Part shown: piece after piece, positions 28,815 to 36,124 of the stretch
Layout of the letters: the number at the start of each line of letters is the position of its first letter
Position numbering within the stretch: position 1 is the first letter of the stretch
Origin: Muribaculaceae bacterium
GTDB lineage: Bacteria; Bacteroidota; Bacteroidia; Bacteroidales; Muribaculaceae
NCBI GenBank assembly: GCA_029060285.1
Contig: JAIDUH010000096.1
Coordinates: 1-36,124 of the forward strand
Direction: 5' to 3'
DNA: 36,124 bases
Position numbers and translations under genes: made by a program
The notes under the pieces: model-generated
The model's input: the letters and a program-made list of their open reading frames with translations, nothing else
Told to the model about the DNA's origin: nothing
The model's database searches: none

Positions 28815-30245
28815 ATGAACTCATTTTTTTCTGACCTCCGCAATCGACTGAAAAGCATACGCCCAACACGTTGGGTGCGCTTCGGCATAGTATCTCTAAT
28901 CTTCTTCCTATGGGTGATCTGGATGCAAAATCCTTGGCTTTTGCTTATCTGGCTTCTGCTCATCGACATATATATCACCGGATACATACCTTGGACTTGG
29001 TGGAAAAAGACCAAGGAACCTGTGCGCACTGTCTTTTCTTGGATCGACGCCATTATATATGCGTTGATTCTCGTATATTTCATTTTTGCTTTTATAGGTC
29101 AGAACTATAAGATTCCCTCCTCCTCCCTCGAGAAGTCACTACTCGTGGGCGACTACCTGTGGGTCAACAAGACCATCTACGGTCCGCGCGTGCCGCAGAC
29201 TCCACTCCATTTCCCACTCGCCCAGCACACCCTACCCATCATCAACACAAAGAGCTATATAGATGAGCCTCAGCTGAAATATCACCGTCTCGCCGGTATC
29301 CGCAACATCGAGCGCGGCGACATTGTGGTTTTCAACTATCCGAACGGTGACACGGTAGCCACAAAAGTTCCAAACCCGGACTACTACCAGATATGCTACG
29401 AGCTGAGCCGACGCGGCATTGACGACCCGAAGGCATACATCGAGGCCAATAAGGCTATGTTTGGCGACATCGTAGTCCGTCCTGTCGACCGTCGTGAAAA
29501 TTATGTGAAGCGTGCAATTGGATTGCCCGGCGAACGACTTCAGATTAAAGACGACGTCATTTACATCAACGGGAAGCCCATCGAAGATGCCGAGAACGTT
29601 CAGTTCAACTATGTGATCCCTGTCAAGGGTACTATTCCTCTTGAAAAATGGCAAGAGATTGGAGTGCGTGCAGAAGACCACGGCAATGCTCCCATACAAG
29701 TGGATGGAATCCCATATATGTTCTACGACGTCCCTCTAACAAAGGAGGCTAAAGCCATTGTCGAAAGTTGGCCCGAGGTAGACGGCGAGCTGATCAAGGA
29801 ATCAAAGACAGGGTTCTACGATCTCGGAGGTATGTTCCCTCTCGGCAACCATTACGGCTGGACTCGTCCTGATATGGGTGAGATATGGATTCCCAAGAAG
29901 GGAGAGACATTAAAACTGACCCTTTGGAATCTTCCAGTCTATGAACGTGCTATCCGAACCTATGAAGGCAACGACCTTCAGGTGAAAGACGGCAGGATTT
30001 ACATCAACGGAAAGGAAACAGACCGCTATACCTTCAAGATGGACTATTACTGGATGCAGGGCGACAACCGCGACCGCTCAGCCGATTCCCGCTATTGGGG
30101 ATTCGTGCCGGAAGATCATATAGTCGGTAGCCCGATGTTCATTCTTGCTTCTTTCGACGAAGAAAAAGGACTCTTTGACGGCAAGATACGCTGGGATCGA
30201 ATCCTGCGCAATGCCAATCCGGACAAAGACGACAAATGGAAATAA
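28815..30245 (+). CDS. lepB: signal peptidase I
   Basis: Encodes 476 residues, much longer than the E. coli enzyme (324) because of large insertions that are usual in Bacteroidales. It cleaves signal peptides of exported proteins at the outer face of the inner membrane. Two or three hydrophobic segments lie at 22-60 and 76-95. The catalytic serine is S104 in KIPSSSLEKSL, where most enzymes have PSGSMxPTL; the general-base lysine is K232 in YVKRAIGLPGE. A C-terminal box WMQGDNRDRSADSRYWG is complete. The next gene (WbqC-like) starts 10 bp inside this one. Confidence 0.95.
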   Translation: MNSFFSDLRNRLKSIRPTRWVRFGIVSLIFFLWVIWMQNPWLLLIWLLLIDIYITGYIPWTWWKKTKEPVRTVFSWIDAIIYALILVYFIFAFIGQNYKIPSSSLEKSLLVGDYLWVNKTIYGPRVPQTPLHFPLAQHTLPIINTKSYIDEPQLKYHRLAGIRNIERGDIVVFNYPNGDTVATKVPNPDYYQICYELSRRGIDDPKAYIEANKAMFGDIVVRPVDRRENYVKRAIGLPGERLQIKDDVIYINGKPIEDAENVQFNYVIPVKGTIPLEKWQEIGVRAEDHGNAPIQVDGIPYMFYDVPLTKEAKAIVESWPEVDGELIKESKTGFYDLGGMFPLGNHYGWTRPDMGEIWIPKKGETLKLTLWNLPVYERAIRTYEGNDLQVKDGRIYINGKETDRYTFKMDYYWMQGDNRDRSADSRYWGFVPEDHIVGSPMFILASFDEEKGLFDGKIRWDRILRNANPDKDDKWK

Positions 30246-30775
30246 TCCCTCCTTATCTTGCGTCTACAGTTTGGCTGCAAGGCAAAGTCTCGCCCCCTTT
30301 ACTCAAGACACGCGACTATACCCGGACACTTATTGAGTCAAACAATCCGCAAGGAATGGTGCTGACAGTGCCGATTGTAGGTGGCAGTTCCGCTGCAAAG
30401 CGTCTGAGACCGGAAGACCTGGAAATTTCTGACCATGGCGACTGGACAAGGATTCATCTTGGCGCAATTGAGGCGGCATATGGCAAGGAGCCATATTTCG
30501 TGCATCTTTTTCCGGAAATTGCATCCGTTATCAATCACTATCCGCAACATCTTGCCACTCTTAACGTTCTATTAATGGAAAAGATGATGGATTTCCTCGG
30601 ATATCGCGACGCTATCGAAGAGATTAAAAAGCTTAGGAATGAAAATCCCGACAGATGCGGAGATATTGCAAAGAGACTGGAGACAAAAATCAACCCTGCC
30701 CACTCCTTCCTCGAGCCCCTGTTCCGACTCGGTCCCGACTCCATCTTCCTCCTTACTGAATGCAAGACAGTGTAG
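30236..30775 (+). CDS. WbqC-like family protein
   Basis: Encodes 179 residues. The start IIPPYLASTVWLQ, the RDYTRTLIESNNPQGMVLTVPIVGG stretch (shown here in part) and the later EAAYGKEPYFVHLFPEI and SIFLLTECKTV segments fit the WbqC family, whose members occur in O-antigen or capsule loci and beside lepB in Bacteroidetes. It is shorter than many members (about 200-230). The exact reaction is unknown; a cytosolic role in glycan assembly is likely. It overlaps lepB by 10 bp, so the two are co-translated. Confidence 0.75.
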   Translation: MEIIPPYLASTVWLQGKVSPPLLKTRDYTRTLIESNNPQGMVLTVPIVGGSSAAKRLRPEDLEISDHGDWTRIHLGAIEAAYGKEPYFVHLFPEIASVINHYPQHLATLNVLLMEKMMDFLGYRDAIEEIKKLRNENPDRCGDIAKRLETKINPAHSFLEPLFRLGPDSIFLLTECKTV

Positions 30776-30825
30776 TTAGCACACTCCGTGCGCGTCACAG
30801 CACGTCAAAAGCAACTTTAAGCATT

Positions 30826-31482
30826 ATGAATTATGCATTAAGACTGATATTGACCATCCTCTTAGCCGCCGTCACCCTCGGCAGCCGCGCCGCCGTGCCC
30901 GACAAAGACGCGCCTCAGATACCCGAATACCAAGGCGATCTAAAAGTGAAGGTCAATCCCGTCAAAGGTTACTACTATTTCCCGGACGAATATGGAGATA
31001 CCGTGCGCATGACAGTCTTCAAGGACTTCTACGTCTATCCACCAATGAAGTTCAAAAACAAGAAGCAGGAAGATTTTTACTGGAAGACCGTCCGCGACGT
31101 CCGCAAGACACTTCCTTACGCCAAACTCGCCTTCGCAACCCTCTGCGAGACATACGAATATATCTTGACAATCCCCGACGAGAAGACACGCGAGAAGCAT
31201 CTCAAGCGCCTTGAAAAAGACATCTTTGAGCAGTATAAACCGGTCGTCAAGACAATGACCAAAAACCAGGGGAAAATCTTGCTCAAGCTCATAAACCGGG
31301 AGACCGACCAGAGCTCATTCAGCATTGTAAAAGCCTTCTTGGGCAGTTTCCGTGCCGGGTTTTGGCAAACATTCGGAAAATTCTTCGGCATGAACATGAA
31401 AGCCGGGTTCCATCCCGAATCAAATAAAGACGACGCAATGATAGATCGCATCGCCTACCTTATCGAACAAGGCCAACTCTAA
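30826..31482 (+). CDS. DUF4294 domain-containing protein
   Basis: Encodes 218 residues from the ATG at 30826, where a signal peptide begins (1-22, ending SRAA). A DTVRMTVFKDFYVYPPMKFK strand and EDFYWKTVRDVRKTLPYAKL helix are typical of DUF4294, a family of Bacteroidetes periplasmic proteins with unknown function. The basic, helical C-terminal half is rich in Lys. The gene follows the WbqC-like gene by 50 bp in the same direction and overlaps the convergent manA by 4 bp. Confidence 0.88.
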   Translation: MNYALRLILTILLAAVTLGSRAAVPDKDAPQIPEYQGDLKVKVNPVKGYYYFPDEYGDTVRMTVFKDFYVYPPMKFKNKKQEDFYWKTVRDVRKTLPYAKLAFATLCETYEYILTIPDEKTREKHLKRLEKDIFEQYKPVVKTMTKNQGKILLKLINRETDQSSFSIVKAFLGSFRAGFWQTFGKFFGMNMKAGFHPESNKDDAMIDRIAYLIEQGQL

Positions 31483-32444
31483 GACCTTGCCGTCAACAAA
31501 ATCCCTTTCCCTGAAAGCTTTACTTCCGTCATGACTGCCGGCAAAAGCACTGTCTCCCCTCTTTTCACCATCATTCCTCCTACACTTACCTCACCATCCA
31601 GACACATGACCACTGTAAAAGAGGAATCGCTGAAATGAAGCTCCATTTCCCCGTCAAGCAAAATACGATTGACCGTGAAATGATCGCAATTGGCTATCTC
31701 GACATATGCCTGCGTGTCATCCACCGGTGCGCTTTTGTAGTCATCATAATAAGAATAGTCTATCGCATCCTTCGCCAGTTCGGTATGTAGTTCGCGTGTG
31801 TTGCCATGAGCATCCCGACGTCCATAATCATATATACGGTAAGTAATGTCGCTCGACTCCTGGATCTCTGCAAGAAGATTTCCGGCGCCTATTGAATGGA
31901 CCCTTCCTGCAGGAAGAAAGAAGACATCTCCGGGAGATGAATCATGCACAGCAAGCAAATCTTCTATAGAATCCTCCTTCACTTTCCCCACGTATTCCTC
32001 CGGTGTCAGAGTCCTGTTGAGCCCGGAATATATTTTGGCCCCTTGTTCAGCCTCAATTATATACCACATCTCGCTCTTTCCCAAACTCCCATGTCGAGCC
32101 ATCGCAAGTTCATCATCAGGATGCACTTGCACCGACAGGTTGTCGTTGGCGTCTATAAGTTTCACGAGCAATGGGAATCTGCCATCATAACGATCCATGA
32201 CATCCTTGCCTACCAACTCAGACCCAAAATTTTCTATAAGCTCAGTGATAAGCATTCCCTTATATGGACCTTCCGATACAACGGATTCATGTCCCTCCAC
32301 TTCCGAAATTTCCCAACTCTCTCCTATTTTCTCCTCAGCTTGCTCTATCCTCTTATACCTGCATATCTTCTCCCCACCCCATATCACACTCTTAAGATAC
32401 GGAGCAAATCGGATTGGTTCCTTTTTAATCATTTTCTTCTTCAT
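31479..32444 (-). CDS. manA: mannose-6-phosphate isomerase, class I
   Basis: Encodes 321 residues. It interconverts fructose-6-phosphate and mannose-6-phosphate in the cytosol, feeding GDP-mannose and GDP-fucose synthesis or mannose use. The Zn2+ ligands are visible: Q106 and H108 in LSVQVHPDD, E125 in GKSEMWY and H183 in PAGRVHSIGAG. The substrate-side arginine lies in TYRIYDYGRRD. The length matches the short, Bacillus-type class I enzymes. Starts at 32444 or 32432 are both possible. The upstream ROK gene overlaps by 20 bp, so they form one operon, and sugar phosphorylation followed by isomerisation is a natural pairing. Confidence 0.95.
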   Translation of the reverse strand: MKKKMIKKEPIRFAPYLKSVIWGGEKICRYKRIEQAEEKIGESWEISEVEGHESVVSEGPYKGMLITELIENFGSELVGKDVMDRYDGRFPLLVKLIDANDNLSVQVHPDDELAMARHGSLGKSEMWYIIEAEQGAKIYSGLNRTLTPEEYVGKVKEDSIEDLLAVHDSSPGDVFFLPAGRVHSIGAGNLLAEIQESSDITYRIYDYGRRDAHGNTRELHTELAKDAIDYSYYDDYKSAPVDDTQAYVEIANCDHFTVNRILLDGEMELHFSDSSFTVVMCLDGEVSVGGMMVKRGETVLLPAVMTEVKLSGKGILLTARS

Positions 32445-33534
32445 CTATCTTTGAAAGTGCAAACGAATAAGCACCGGCAGATATTGCCTTGCTGGCTCCA
32501 AGTTTTGAAAAAGTGACCCCTATGCGCTTCATATCGTCGTATTCTACCGACAGATTGGTGCCTCTGACATTGATCCGCTTTACATTTCCCTTTGCAAAAC
32601 GCTCAAATTCTTTCGGATCATCAAGATCAAACACCTCCATCTGCACCCTTCTCACGCTGTCGCCTCCAAGGGTGGCAAGTTCAGAGCGAAGTTCTTTTAT
32701 CAATGAAGGAAGGATCCACTGACGTGCAGCTGTGATGCCACCTCCTATCACTATTATTCCATCTATGAGCTGCGAGGCTATAGCCATTGCATCCCCCGCC
32801 ATCTCACCGAACTCTGCAAAAGCTTTTCTGGCAGCTTCAACATTTCCTTCCCTCTTTCCTTCCGCTATCTCACAAATTTCCTTTGGCTCATAATTATGAC
32901 CGTAATCCCCTGAGGCCTCAGCATACACGCGTTTTATGGCGCGTATAGCCACTCCATCCTCCACAATTATACCCTTTTTTGACTTATGAGGAAGACAGAA
33001 AGTCTCCACACACGAATTATCACCACAGTTTAGCTTTCCGTTCACCATGATTCCGACTCCAAATCCTGTGCCGAATGTATAGCCCAAAAGATTGCGGAAG
33101 CGTTTCGCACTTCCTGCGGCCGCCAACCGGTGGTTGATTTCAGGCAAGGCTCCACAAAGTGCCTCTCCGTAAGCAAAAAGGTCGCCGTCATTGTTGATGA
33201 AGACAGGGATTCCGAACTCATTCTGAAGCATTGGCCCGAGTGCAACGCCATCGCGGAATGATGGGAAGTTTGGCAGGTATCCTCCGATTATTCCATTGGG
33301 ATAATCAGCCGGACCGGGGAATGCAAAACTGATAGCCACCGGTTTCTCGTCAAGTTTATCGATCACTTCATGAAATCCCTTCACCATTGTGTCAAGGCAA
33401 AGGTCAAGGTCATGTGCATTTGAAGGATAAGTGATCGGATCTGTTATATACTCACAGCCCCGCATTGCTCCAAATACAAAATTGGTGCCTCCTGCATCAA
33501 GTGTTATGACTGTCCTGTCGTCGTGTCTATACAT
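32425..33534 (-). CDS. ROK-family sugar kinase
   Basis: Encodes 369 residues from the ATG at 33534; a TTG 12 bp upstream is less likely. VITLDAGGTNFVFGAM is the ATP-binding phosphate-1 loop (DxGGTx), and INNDGDLFAYGE holds the expected catalytic Asp. GYTFGTGFGVGIMVNGKL is the phosphate-2-like segment. The usual ROK zinc site CxCGxxGC is not present; CGDNSCVETFC may be a substitute. No DNA-binding domain is present, so it is a kinase, not a NagC/XylR-type repressor. The substrate is unknown; the manA gene downstream suggests mannose, fructose or a related hexose. A promoter lies at 33571-33601. Confidence 0.88.
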   Translation of the reverse strand: MYRHDDRTVITLDAGGTNFVFGAMRGCEYITDPITYPSNAHDLDLCLDTMVKGFHEVIDKLDEKPVAISFAFPGPADYPNGIIGGYLPNFPSFRDGVALGPMLQNEFGIPVFINNDGDLFAYGEALCGALPEINHRLAAAGSAKRFRNLLGYTFGTGFGVGIMVNGKLNCGDNSCVETFCLPHKSKKGIIVEDGVAIRAIKRVYAEASGDYGHNYEPKEICEIAEGKREGNVEAARKAFAEFGEMAGDAMAIASQLIDGIIVIGGGITAARQWILPSLIKELRSELATLGGDSVRRVQMEVFDLDDPKEFERFAKGNVKRINVRGTNLSVEYDDMKRIGVTFSKLGASKAISAGAYSFALSKIDEEEND

Positions 33535-33570
33535 ATCGTTGGTCAATTTATTGAAAATCTTCTACAAGCA

Positions 33571-33601
33571 CAAAGTTACTCAAATTTTCCGATTCAGACA
33601 A
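33571..33601 (-). promoter_or_regulatory. Bacteroidetes-type promoter for the ROK-manA operon
   Basis: On the minus strand, TTG (plus 33599-33601) is followed after 20 bp by TAACTTTG (plus 33571-33578). The -7 box is exact; the -33 box is the shorter TTG form. Confidence 0.7.
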
Positions 33602-33716
33602 CTATCTTTACTTGATTTTATATTTTTATGCTCCACACCTGCATTAAAACAAGTTGCGTACTCAATGCGTTATAACCCTAAAAGGGGACTCTCCCAAAAT
33701 CCAATCTAATACGATT

Positions 33717-35936
33717 ATGAAAAAAAATTCCACAGCAAAGCCTTCGAAAAGAATGCGTAAGGCTGAACTTCAAAATAAAATACTGGCTTTTCTTGAAAAG
33801 GAAAACCGCCAATCGTTTAATTATAAGCAAATCGCTTTCGCCATTGATGCCCAAGACTTCAAGATGGATGTCATCAATCTCCTTGAGGAACTCGCCGCTA
33901 ACGATGTGATTCAGGAAGTAGGCCTTGGAAAATACAAAGCGCCGGCAAACCGCGGATCCGAAAATGTCGGCACATTCATCCGCCGCTCCAACGGCAAGAA
34001 TGCCGTGCTCATCGATGATGAACAGATACTGGTGGCAGAACGCAACTCCATGCATGCCCTCAACGGCGACAAGGTGCGCGTCATGATATCAGCGGCACGA
34101 AAGGGCGTCGAGCCGGAAGCGCAGGTGCTTGAGATCATCGAGCCGAAAGACCAGGTATTTATCGGCGAACTTATCGTTGATAAAAACGGTGCACGGCTTG
34201 TGCCTGATTCCAAGTTCCTTGCCGCCGACATAATCCTCAACCGCAACAAACTCAAAGGAGGCAAGAACGGCGACAAGGCAATAGCCCACATCACTATGTG
34301 GAAGGATGAAGAGATGTGTCCAAGAGGCGAAATCGTCGACATCTTGGGCAAGAAAGGTGAGAATACCGCTGAAATGCATGCCATCCTTGCAGAATTCGGT
34401 CTGCCATATAAGTACCCCGAGAATGTGGAGAAAGCTGCCGACAAGATCGGCGCAGGCATCACACCCGAGGAAGTGGCCAAGCGAGAGGACTTCAGAGGAA
34501 TCACCACTTTCACTATCGACCCCCGCGACGCAAAGGATTTCGACGACGCACTTTCAATCAGGACACTCGCCAACGGCAATTATGAAGTGGGTGTCCACAT
34601 TGCCGACGTTACCCACTACGTCACTCCCGGCAGCATCATTGACAAAGAGGCACAGAAACGTGCTACTTCCGTATATCTTGTCGACCGCACCATCCCCATG
34701 CTCCCGGAGCATCTCAGCAACGGGATCTGCTCCCTGCGTCCTGATGAGGAGAAGCTGACTTTCTCTGCCATCTTTGAACTCGACAAAAACGCAAATATTA
34801 TCAATTGCCGCATAGGGCGCACCGTAATCAAGAGCAACCGCCGCTTCACATACGAGGAGGCGCAGGAACGCATCGAGACCGGGGAAGGTGACTATTCTAC
34901 TGAAATCAATATCCTCAACGGGCTCGCCCAGCAACTCCGCAAACGCCGCTATGACAACGGTGCCCTTGAATTTGACCGTGCCGAAGTCCGTTTCGACATC
35001 GACAAGGACGGCAAACCGATCAGTGTCTATTTCAAGGAGTCCAAAGAAGCCAATAAGCTCATCGAAGAGTTCATGCTTCTCGCCAATATTGCAGTGGCTG
35101 AAAAGATAGGCAAGGTGCCAAAAGGGAAGAAAGCCAAGTCGTTCGTATATCGGGTCCATGACAAGCCGGATGAGGAAAAGCTCACGAATCTCAGCCACAT
35201 TGCGGCTCGCTTCGGCTTCAAGATCAATCCAGAAGGGAAGTCCAACCAGGTCAACAAGAGCCTTAACCGAATGCTGAAAGACGTAAAAGGACGCGGCGAA
35301 GAAAATATGCTCTCAATGCTTGCCATCCGCTCCATGGCGAAAGCAATCTACACCACCGACAATGTAGGCCATTACGGACTTGCGGTGCCTTATTACACCC
35401 ACTTCACCTCTCCTATACGCCGCTATCCCGACATGATGGTGCATCGTCTTCTCCAACGCTATGCCGACGGAGGAAGATCCGTGGATAAGATAAAACTCGA
35501 AGACCAATGCAAGCACTCTTCCGACATGGAGCAGCTATCTGCCAATGCAGAACGTGCTTCAATCCGCTATAAGCAGGTGGAATATATGCGCGACCGTCTT
35601 GGAGAAGTCTATGAAGGTGTGATCTCCGGCGTGACAGAGTGGGGATTCTACGTTGAGCTTGACGAAAGCTTATGCGAAGGATTAGTGCCTGTGCGCGATC
35701 TTGCCGACGACTATTACGACTACGACGAGAAAAATTATTGCCTTACGGGCCGTAAGACCCACAAGAAATACACTCTTGGCGATCGCGTGAAAGTTCAGGT
35801 GGCTCGTGCTGACCTCGACAAGAAGCAGCTCGACTTCGCCCTCCTCTCCGACGACGGCAACCCCAACAAACCCCTGAAAGAGAAAAACAAGAAGCACGGT
35901 CGCAACCAGCCGAAATCCGGCCGTCGCTCCAAATAA
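33717..35936 (+). CDS. rnr: ribonuclease R
   Basis: Encodes 739 residues from the ATG at 33717; the frame is open upstream, but KNSTAKPSKRMRKAELQNK is a normal basic start. RNase R degrades structured RNA 3' to 5' in the cytosol. An N-terminal winged-helix-like segment (about 15-75) and cold-shock domains (about 80-210) precede the RNB catalytic domain, marked by TIDPRDAKDFDDALS (about 266-280), whose Asp residues bind Mg2+. HFTSPIRRYPDMMVHRLLQ closes the core. An S1 domain (YEGVISGVTEWGFYVELD) and a Lys/Arg-rich tail follow, as in typical RNase R. It is a single-gene unit ended by the terminator at 35945. Confidence 0.96.
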   Translation: MKKNSTAKPSKRMRKAELQNKILAFLEKENRQSFNYKQIAFAIDAQDFKMDVINLLEELAANDVIQEVGLGKYKAPANRGSENVGTFIRRSNGKNAVLIDDEQILVAERNSMHALNGDKVRVMISAARKGVEPEAQVLEIIEPKDQVFIGELIVDKNGARLVPDSKFLAADIILNRNKLKGGKNGDKAIAHITMWKDEEMCPRGEIVDILGKKGENTAEMHAILAEFGLPYKYPENVEKAADKIGAGITPEEVAKREDFRGITTFTIDPRDAKDFDDALSIRTLANGNYEVGVHIADVTHYVTPGSIIDKEAQKRATSVYLVDRTIPMLPEHLSNGICSLRPDEEKLTFSAIFELDKNANIINCRIGRTVIKSNRRFTYEEAQERIETGEGDYSTEINILNGLAQQLRKRRYDNGALEFDRAEVRFDIDKDGKPISVYFKESKEANKLIEEFMLLANIAVAEKIGKVPKGKKAKSFVYRVHDKPDEEKLTNLSHIAARFGFKINPEGKSNQVNKSLNRMLKDVKGRGEENMLSMLAIRSMAKAIYTTDNVGHYGLAVPYYTHFTSPIRRYPDMMVHRLLQRYADGGRSVDKIKLEDQCKHSSDMEQLSANAERASIRYKQVEYMRDRLGEVYEGVISGVTEWGFYVELDESLCEGLVPVRDLADDYYDYDEKNYCLTGRKTHKKYTLGDRVKVQVARADLDKKQLDFALLSDDGNPNKPLKEKNKKHGRNQPKSGRRSK

Positions 35937-35944
35937 ACTTGTTG

Positions 35945-35970
35945 GGACGCACGGCGCGTGCGTCCTTTCT
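35945..35970 (+). terminator. intrinsic terminator of rnr
   Basis: GGACGCACG (35945-35953) pairs perfectly with CGTGCGTCC (35957-35965) over a 3-nt loop, followed by TTTCTT. The stem starts about 8 nt after the rnr stop. Confidence 0.9.
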
Positions 35971-36014
35971 TCCATTCTCATCCGAATCATTTTAAAAATT
36001 TTTAAGAAAAAAAA

Positions 36015-36046
36015 TTTGGCAGATTCCGCAAAAAGCAGTAATTTTG
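36015..36046 (+). promoter_or_regulatory. strong Bacteroidetes-type promoter of the downstream RNA gene
   Basis: TTTG (36015-36018), a 20-bp spacer and TAATTTTG (36039-36046) form an ideal -33/-7 pair. No ORF follows; the next bases look like a structured RNA. Confidence 0.85.
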
Positions 36047-36052
36047 CACCCG

Positions 36053-36124
36053 GATGAGCCCTCCACGACCAGCTCCCCGTAAATCCCCCAGATCTTGACC
36101 GAAGCAAGGGTAGCGGGTTGAGCG
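36053..36124 (+). ncRNA. ffs: probable SRP 4.5S RNA (5' part, truncated by the window end)
   Basis: Immediately after a strong promoter comes GGATGAGCCCTCCACGACC, then CCCCCAGATCTTGACCGAAG and CAAGGGTAGCGGG. The order CAG-loop-(G)AAGCA resembles the conserved domain IV tip of bacterial SRP RNA, which binds the Ffh protein. The 3' strand needed to close the long hairpin lies beyond the window. The identification rests on that apical motif and the promoter context. Confidence 0.6.

Noticed and set aside
32425-33534. ROK-family transcriptional repressor (NagC/XylR type)
   Set aside because: There is no N-terminal helix-turn-helix domain; the protein begins directly with the ATP-binding loop.

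Overview
This window looks like a stretch of chromosome from a gut-type Bacteroidales bacterium, plausibly Muribaculaceae-like, although the family is an inference. The evidence is of several kinds. Promoters have the Bacteroidetes form TTTG - 20 bp - TAnnTTTG. Many gene families are typical of the phylum: PorW/SprE and PorX, an STN-type TonB-dependent receptor with a DUF4249 lipoprotein, DUF4294, PCMD, a choice-of-anchor Q lipoprotein, and a long-insert LepB. Shine-Dalgarno sites are mostly absent. The DNA is compact, with many overlapping genes and moderate GC. I see no insertion sequence, integrase, phage gene or CRISPR array.

Layout, left to right. 1-3.9 kb: the 3' end of a probable glycan-related protein and an NhaC-type antiporter, facing a tightly overlapping minus-strand operon (glycosyltransferase, phosphoribosyltransferase, HAD phosphatase). 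3.9-8.5 kb: a rubredoxin, deoxyribose-phosphate aldolase (deoC), a CMP-sialic-acid-type synthetase, then a CCA-adding enzyme and a MATE transporter on the minus strand. 8.6-12.9 kb: envelope genes (OmpA-like lipoprotein, outer-membrane phospholipase A, beta-helix lipoprotein, lpxB). 12.9-17.4 kb: porW/sprE and porX, the regulatory arm of type IX secretion. 17.7-19.6 kb: a two-gene minus-strand cassette, an ABC/AAA-type ATPase and a small protein with a D...ExK nuclease-like signature, flanked by AT-rich non-coding DNA. This is the best candidate for an undescribed, possibly defensive, system. 20-25.5 kb: a DUF2461 gene, then a complete surface-signalling operon (ECF sigma factor, a miniature anti-sigma protein without a FecR domain, TonB-dependent receptor, DUF4249 lipoprotein). 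25.5-26.1 kb: two tRNA-Asp genes, each with its own promoter, leader and terminator, duplicated with a 339-bp period. 26.1-31.5 kb: TatD hydrolase, PCMD protein, dapB, lepB, WbqC-like protein, DUF4294. 31.5-33.5 kb: ROK kinase and mannose-6-phosphate isomerase (minus strand). 33.7 kb to the end: RNase R, its terminator, a strong promoter, and the start of what looks like the SRP 4.5S RNA.

Functional links: envelope construction and export dominate (lpxB, OmpA, OMPLA, LepB, PorW/PorX, TonB receptor, glycosyltransferase, NeuA, ManA). A second theme is RNA metabolism: the CCA-adding enzyme is needed by the tRNA-Asp genes here, which do not encode CCA, and RNase R and SRP RNA lie at the right edge. 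A structural theme is short tandem repeats, found in gaps (ATTCTAA, ATTAGACTA and CAATACGC units) and in frame inside genes (NhaC start, PorW tail, a DapB loop).
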